Assembly (NCBI GenBank): GCA_937958105.1
Contig: CALFXJ010000028.1
Span: 1 to 36,249 of the forward strand
DNA: 36,249 nt
Source of the DNA: an uncultured Cellvibrio sp.
Lineage (GTDB): Bacteria; Pseudomonadota; Gammaproteobacteria; Pseudomonadales; Cellvibrionaceae
Direction: 5' to 3'
Positions 33,121-36,249 of this stretch are shown one piece after another. Positions within the stretch are counted from its first letter, which is position 1, and each line of letters begins with the position of its first letter. A program made the position numbers and the translations under genes. The notes beneath the pieces were generated by a model that saw only the letters and a list, made by a program, of their open reading frames with translations, did no database searches and was not told the DNA's origin.

Positions 33121-34602
33121 CTAGTTACTATCGCCGTCTGCCATCGCGAGACGAGAGGCACCTTTAAAAGCTTCCAGTTGGGCAACCACGGCTTGGGTTT
33201 GCGCCAGAAAATCTGCCTTTTCAGCCGCCGCAATGGAGCGAGCCTTAGGCAGTTCCACGGTCATGGGATTGCGAACTACACCATTTACATAGAATTCGTA
33301 GTGAAGATGCGGGCCGGTGGATAAGCCGGTTGTACCAACGTAGCCGATAATCTGTCCCTGGCGAACCCGAGTTCCCACCTTAACCCCTTTACCGAAGTTG
33401 TGCATGTGGGCATAAAGCGTTTGATACGCCTGGCCGTGCTGGAGGATAACTGTGTTGCCATAACCCCCTTTGACGCCAGCGAAGATAACCTTTCCATCCC
33501 CGGACGCTTTAATGGGCGTGCCCCGTGCAGCCGCATAATCCGTACCTTTGTGGGCCCGAATCGTGTGCAGGATGGGGTGTTTGCGATTGAGGTTGAAGTG
33601 CGAGCTGATCCGGGCAAAATCTACAGGCATCCGCAGAAACTCCTTGCGCATGCTTTCTCCGGTGGGGGTGTAGTAGTGGGTGGCTCCTTCAGCATTGGTA
33701 TAGCGGACGGACTGGAAGGTTTTGCCTTGATTGACAAACTCCGCGGCGAGAATGGCTCCATTACCGATCTTCTTACCATCCAGATATCGCTCTTCGTACA
33801 TTACCTTGAATTGATCGCCGCGACGGATATCCAGGGCAAAGTCGATGTCCCAGGCGAAAATGTTAGCGAGCTCCATGATGAGGCTGCCCGTCATGCCTGC
33901 GTCTTTACCGGCCATAAACAATGAACTATTAATAGTCGCCTGACGGAAAGCGATCTGGATATCTGGCTGCCGCTCGATTTTTTTTGCGGTGAAGCCTTCG
34001 CCATCATGATCACGGGCAAAATTAAGACTGTTAAGCGAGTCCTTCACATAATTCAGTTGCTGTAACTTTCCGTTCTCTCCGACTTGAAACGCAATGGTTT
34101 GTCCAGGAACGATACGGCGGAGCTCTTTAGCTTCTGGAGCCTCATTGAACAACTCATAAAGATCGCGATCTTTCAGACCTGCCCGCTGAAAAATAATTGA
34201 CAGGCTGTCTCCGCTCTTGACTGTAAACTCCTGCCATCCCATATCTTCTTCAACGACCGGCGCTTCGGTGTCAGTCGTAGCGAGTACCAGAGGAGTGGGG
34301 TTAGTGCTGGAGTCAACCAGGTCCTTCAGCTCCAGAGATACTCCCAGCGTAGCTTCCGCGCTGGACCGGGAATCATGCAGTGATGTATTGCTTAAATATC
34401 TGGAGGGTGTGGCCTGAGATTGAGTGGGCAGATCAAGGGAAATACGGGTCTGCCGCGTCGCTTCTGCATTTCCGGAAGGAAACACGGCAAGCACGCAGCA
34501 AAGGCCTGCCGCCAGCGTGCTGACTGCTGCTAGGTGTCCCTTGGGGAATTGATGAAACAGACTGACCAGAAAGTTTTTGGAATGCTTTTTAATGGGTTCC
34601 AT
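33121..34602 (-). CDS. M23 peptidoglycan endopeptidase with LysM-like/OapA region
   Basis: A 493-residue periplasmic metallopeptidase of the MepM type that cuts peptide cross-links in peptidoglycan. It has a long basic N-terminus and a membrane anchor or uncleaved signal at about 22-43, a disordered Ser/Thr linker, an OapA/LysM-like peptidoglycan-binding region at about 123-175 (TVKSGDSLSIIFQRAG), an adaptor domain, and the LytM catalytic domain at about 330-445. Zinc ligands are His351 and Asp355 in HKGTDYA and His434 in PHLHYEF, with His432 beside it. It is cotranscribed with anmK. No ribosome site is obvious before the ATG (AGCTTCCTT), but the anchor supports this N-terminus. Confidence 0.93.
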   Translation of the reverse strand: MEPIKKHSKNFLVSLFHQFPKGHLAAVSTLAAGLCCVLAVFPSGNAEATRQTRISLDLPTQSQATPSRYLSNTSLHDSRSSAEATLGVSLELKDLVDSSTNPTPLVLATTDTEAPVVEEDMGWQEFTVKSGDSLSIIFQRAGLKDRDLYELFNEAPEAKELRRIVPGQTIAFQVGENGKLQQLNYVKDSLNSLNFARDHDGEGFTAKKIERQPDIQIAFRQATINSSLFMAGKDAGMTGSLIMELANIFAWDIDFALDIRRGDQFKVMYEERYLDGKKIGNGAILAAEFVNQGKTFQSVRYTNAEGATHYYTPTGESMRKEFLRMPVDFARISSHFNLNRKHPILHTIRAHKGTDYAAARGTPIKASGDGKVIFAGVKGGYGNTVILQHGQAYQTLYAHMHNFGKGVKVGTRVRQGQIIGYVGTTGLSTGPHLHYEFYVNGVVRNPMTVELPKARSIAAAEKADFLAQTQAVVAQLEAFKGASRLAMADGDSN

Positions 34603-34716
34603 AAGGAAGCTAAACCCGCGGTTATGAAGTTGATATAAGTCGATGCATTTATAGCAGAAAAGGGAGCCTGCCGCACCCCGGAATCTGTAATTGCCGTCAA
34701 TTAATCGGGGGCGGTC

Positions 34717-34744
34717 TTGTTTTTGAGATCAGATCCGGTATCTT
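34717..34744 (+). promoter_or_regulatory. Weak candidate promoter for tyrS
   Basis: TTGTTT (34717-34722) and TATCTT (34739-34744) with a 16-base spacer lie about 50 bases before the tyrS start, in the 190-bp divergent gap with the M23 gene. The match is only moderate. Confidence 0.3.
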
Positions 34745-34792
34745 GGCCAACCTTTCTCTGTCTTTAGTTATAAAGACCCTTGTTGACACTAA

Positions 34793-36115
34793 ATGATGGA
34801 TAGTGACATGCCCTCAGTTGATTCAAATTTGCTGCATGATTTACAGGCTCGCGGACTCATTGCTCAGACCACCGGCGGAGAGGCTCTGACGGAATATCTG
34901 GGAGCCGGAGCTCGTACCTTATATAGCGGATTTGATCCAACGGCGGATAGTCTTCACATCGGGCATTTAGTTCCCCTGTTGGCCTTAAAAAGATTTCAGC
35001 TCGCTGGGCACAAGCCTATTGCGCTTGTCGGGGGGGCTACCGGGCTGGTGGGAGATCCCAGTTTCAAAGCCCAGGAGCGGAAGTTGAACACACCCGATGT
35101 GGTGGCAGACTGGGCCGACCGCCTGAAGCAGCAGGTAAGCCGCTTCATTGACTTTGACTGTGGAGGCAACTCTGCGGAGGTGGTCAACAACCTCGATTGG
35201 GTTGGGCAAATGAATGTGCTGACTTTTTTGCGCGATGTAGGCAAGCACTTCTCTGTCAACAATATGATCAATAAGGAATCGGTCAAGCAGCGGATTGAGC
35301 GTGAAGGCGAAGGTATCTCTTTCACCGAATTCACCTACATGTTGCTGCAATCCCTGGATTTTGCGGAGCTTTATCATCGCTATAACTGCACCCTGCAGAT
35401 TGGTGGTAGCGATCAATGGGGCAATATCACCGGGGGAATAGACCTTACTCGCCGGCTTCATGGCGGACAGGTGTTTGGCCTGACGATGCCGTTGGTAACC
35501 AAAGCGGATGGTACGAAGTTTGGTAAAACCGAGAGCGGAACGGTGTGGCTTGATCCTGCAAAAACTTCTCCCTATGCGTTCTATCAGTTCTGGCTGAATA
35601 CCGCCGATGCGGATGTATATAAGTTTCTGAAGTACTTTACCTTCCTCAGCGTGGATGAAATTAATCATATAGAAGAAGCTGATCGTGCTCGGGATGCTAA
35701 GCCGGAGGCGCAGCGGATTCTGGCTGAGGAGATGACCCGCCTTGTGCATGGCCAAGATGGCCTTTCGGCTGCGCAGCGGATAACCCAGGCATTATTCAAT
35801 GATGATCTGAATGGTCTTGGGCAGAATGATTTTGAGCAGTTGCAATTGGACGGATTGCCGTCTTCAAAGCTCGATCGGGTGCGGTTAGAGGAGGTGCCCC
35901 TTACTCAGCTGCTGGCTGACGCGCAGTTGGCGGCATCTGGCAAACAGGTAAAAGATGCGCTTATGCGTGGGGCGGTCTTTATTAATGGCCGGCCAAAATC
36001 CATGGACGACAATATGAGAGTGCCGGAATGTTTCTCGGTGGACGCATCTTTTTATGGAAGGTTTTACCTGTGTAAGCTTGGGAAAAAGAAATATCACTTG
36101 TTTGAGGTGGGCTGA
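34793..36115 (+). CDS. tyrS: Tyrosyl-tRNA synthetase
   Basis: A 440-residue class I aminoacyl-tRNA synthetase charging tRNA-Tyr. The HIGH motif is in DSLHIGHLVPLL and the KMSKS-equivalent is KFGKTESG, as in the E. coli type enzyme. Tyrosine-pocket segments YSGFDPTADSLH and LQIGGSDQWGNITGG are intact, and an S4 RNA-binding domain ends the protein (about 375-440, GAVFINGRPKS). The start is uncertain: 34793, 34796 and 34808 are all in frame ATGs and none has a strong ribosome site. The M23-anmK/tyrS divergent layout matches Pseudomonas. Confidence 0.96.
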   Translation: MMDSDMPSVDSNLLHDLQARGLIAQTTGGEALTEYLGAGARTLYSGFDPTADSLHIGHLVPLLALKRFQLAGHKPIALVGGATGLVGDPSFKAQERKLNTPDVVADWADRLKQQVSRFIDFDCGGNSAEVVNNLDWVGQMNVLTFLRDVGKHFSVNNMINKESVKQRIEREGEGISFTEFTYMLLQSLDFAELYHRYNCTLQIGGSDQWGNITGGIDLTRRLHGGQVFGLTMPLVTKADGTKFGKTESGTVWLDPAKTSPYAFYQFWLNTADADVYKFLKYFTFLSVDEINHIEEADRARDAKPEAQRILAEEMTRLVHGQDGLSAAQRITQALFNDDLNGLGQNDFEQLQLDGLPSSKLDRVRLEEVPLTQLLADAQLAASGKQVKDALMRGAVFINGRPKSMDDNMRVPECFSVDASFYGRFYLCKLGKKKYHLFEVG

Positions 36116-36179
36116 TCGAGAGAAATCCGCTGTCTTCTTGGTGTGGATCTGTAGCCGAAATCGCCAACTTGTGCATTAG

Positions 36180-36249
36180 GTGTTCTTGTTTGGTTGTTAA
36201 ATGTACGCTTTAAAAAATAAATGAAAAATAAGTGAAAAAAGGAGTTGCA
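36180..36249 (+). promoter_or_regulatory. A/T-rich right edge, possible UP element
   Basis: The last 70 bases contain A-runs (CTTTAAAAAATAAATGAAAAATAAGTGAAAAAA, about 36206-36240) and then GGAGTTGCA at the very edge, where TTGCA could be the beginning of a -35 box. In Pseudomonas tyrS is followed by an rRNA operon, whose promoters have such A/T-rich UP elements. The structure is cut by the window end, so this is a guess. Confidence 0.25.

Overview
The window looks like a chromosome segment of a plant-polysaccharide-degrading gammaproteobacterium close to Cellvibrio. Two things point there. The GH35 and PA14-bearing GH31 pair resembles the Bgl35A/Xyl31A pair of the Cellvibrio japonicus xyloglucan locus. 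The right-hand housekeeping block (hemL, thiE, hemJ, argC, a DUF6776-like gene, bactofilin, erpA, anmK, an M23 peptidase, tyrS) has a gene order familiar from Pseudomonas/Cellvibrio relatives. Both points come from recognising protein families and gene order; no database search was run.

Region 1 (1-15336) is a carbohydrate island, with every gene on the + strand. It begins with an exported GH35 beta-galactosidase and a lipoprotein GH31 alpha-xylosidase. Then come an L-fucose permease, an L-fuconolactonase-type amidohydrolase, an IclR regulator, an aldo/keto reductase of the L-fucose dehydrogenase type, and a split UxaA-type sugar-acid dehydratase (small SAF subunit plus large subunit). It ends with a lipoprotein in which a GH3 glucosidase is fused to an SGNH (acetyl)esterase, and an exported DUF3617 protein. 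Together these genes would strip xylose, galactose, acetyl groups and glucose from xyloglucan oligosaccharides in the periplasm and oxidise the released L-fucose in the cytoplasm as far as 2-keto-3-deoxy-L-fuconate. The fucosidase, the TonB-dependent receptor and the last fucose steps are not in the window.

Region 2 (15337-24641) is a signalling block: a soluble PAS-PAS hybrid histidine kinase (+), converging on a three-gene operon (-) of REC-PAS-kinase, CHASE3-HAMP-GAF-kinase-REC-REC-REC and a CheR methyltransferase without CheB. It is flanked by two large gene-free stretches, one with a 21-bp direct repeat and one with a decayed array of palindromic GGTCGGATTA-type repeats.

Region 3 (24642-36249) is housekeeping: haem synthesis (hemL, hemJ), thiamine (thiE), a ClC channel, arginine (argC), envelope and cell-shape genes (DUF6776-like, bactofilin, M23 peptidase, anmK), Fe-S assembly (erpA) and tyrS. 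The last 70 bases are A/T-rich and may lead into an rRNA operon promoter, an inference from synteny only. No tRNA, rRNA, CRISPR array or intact insertion sequence was seen.
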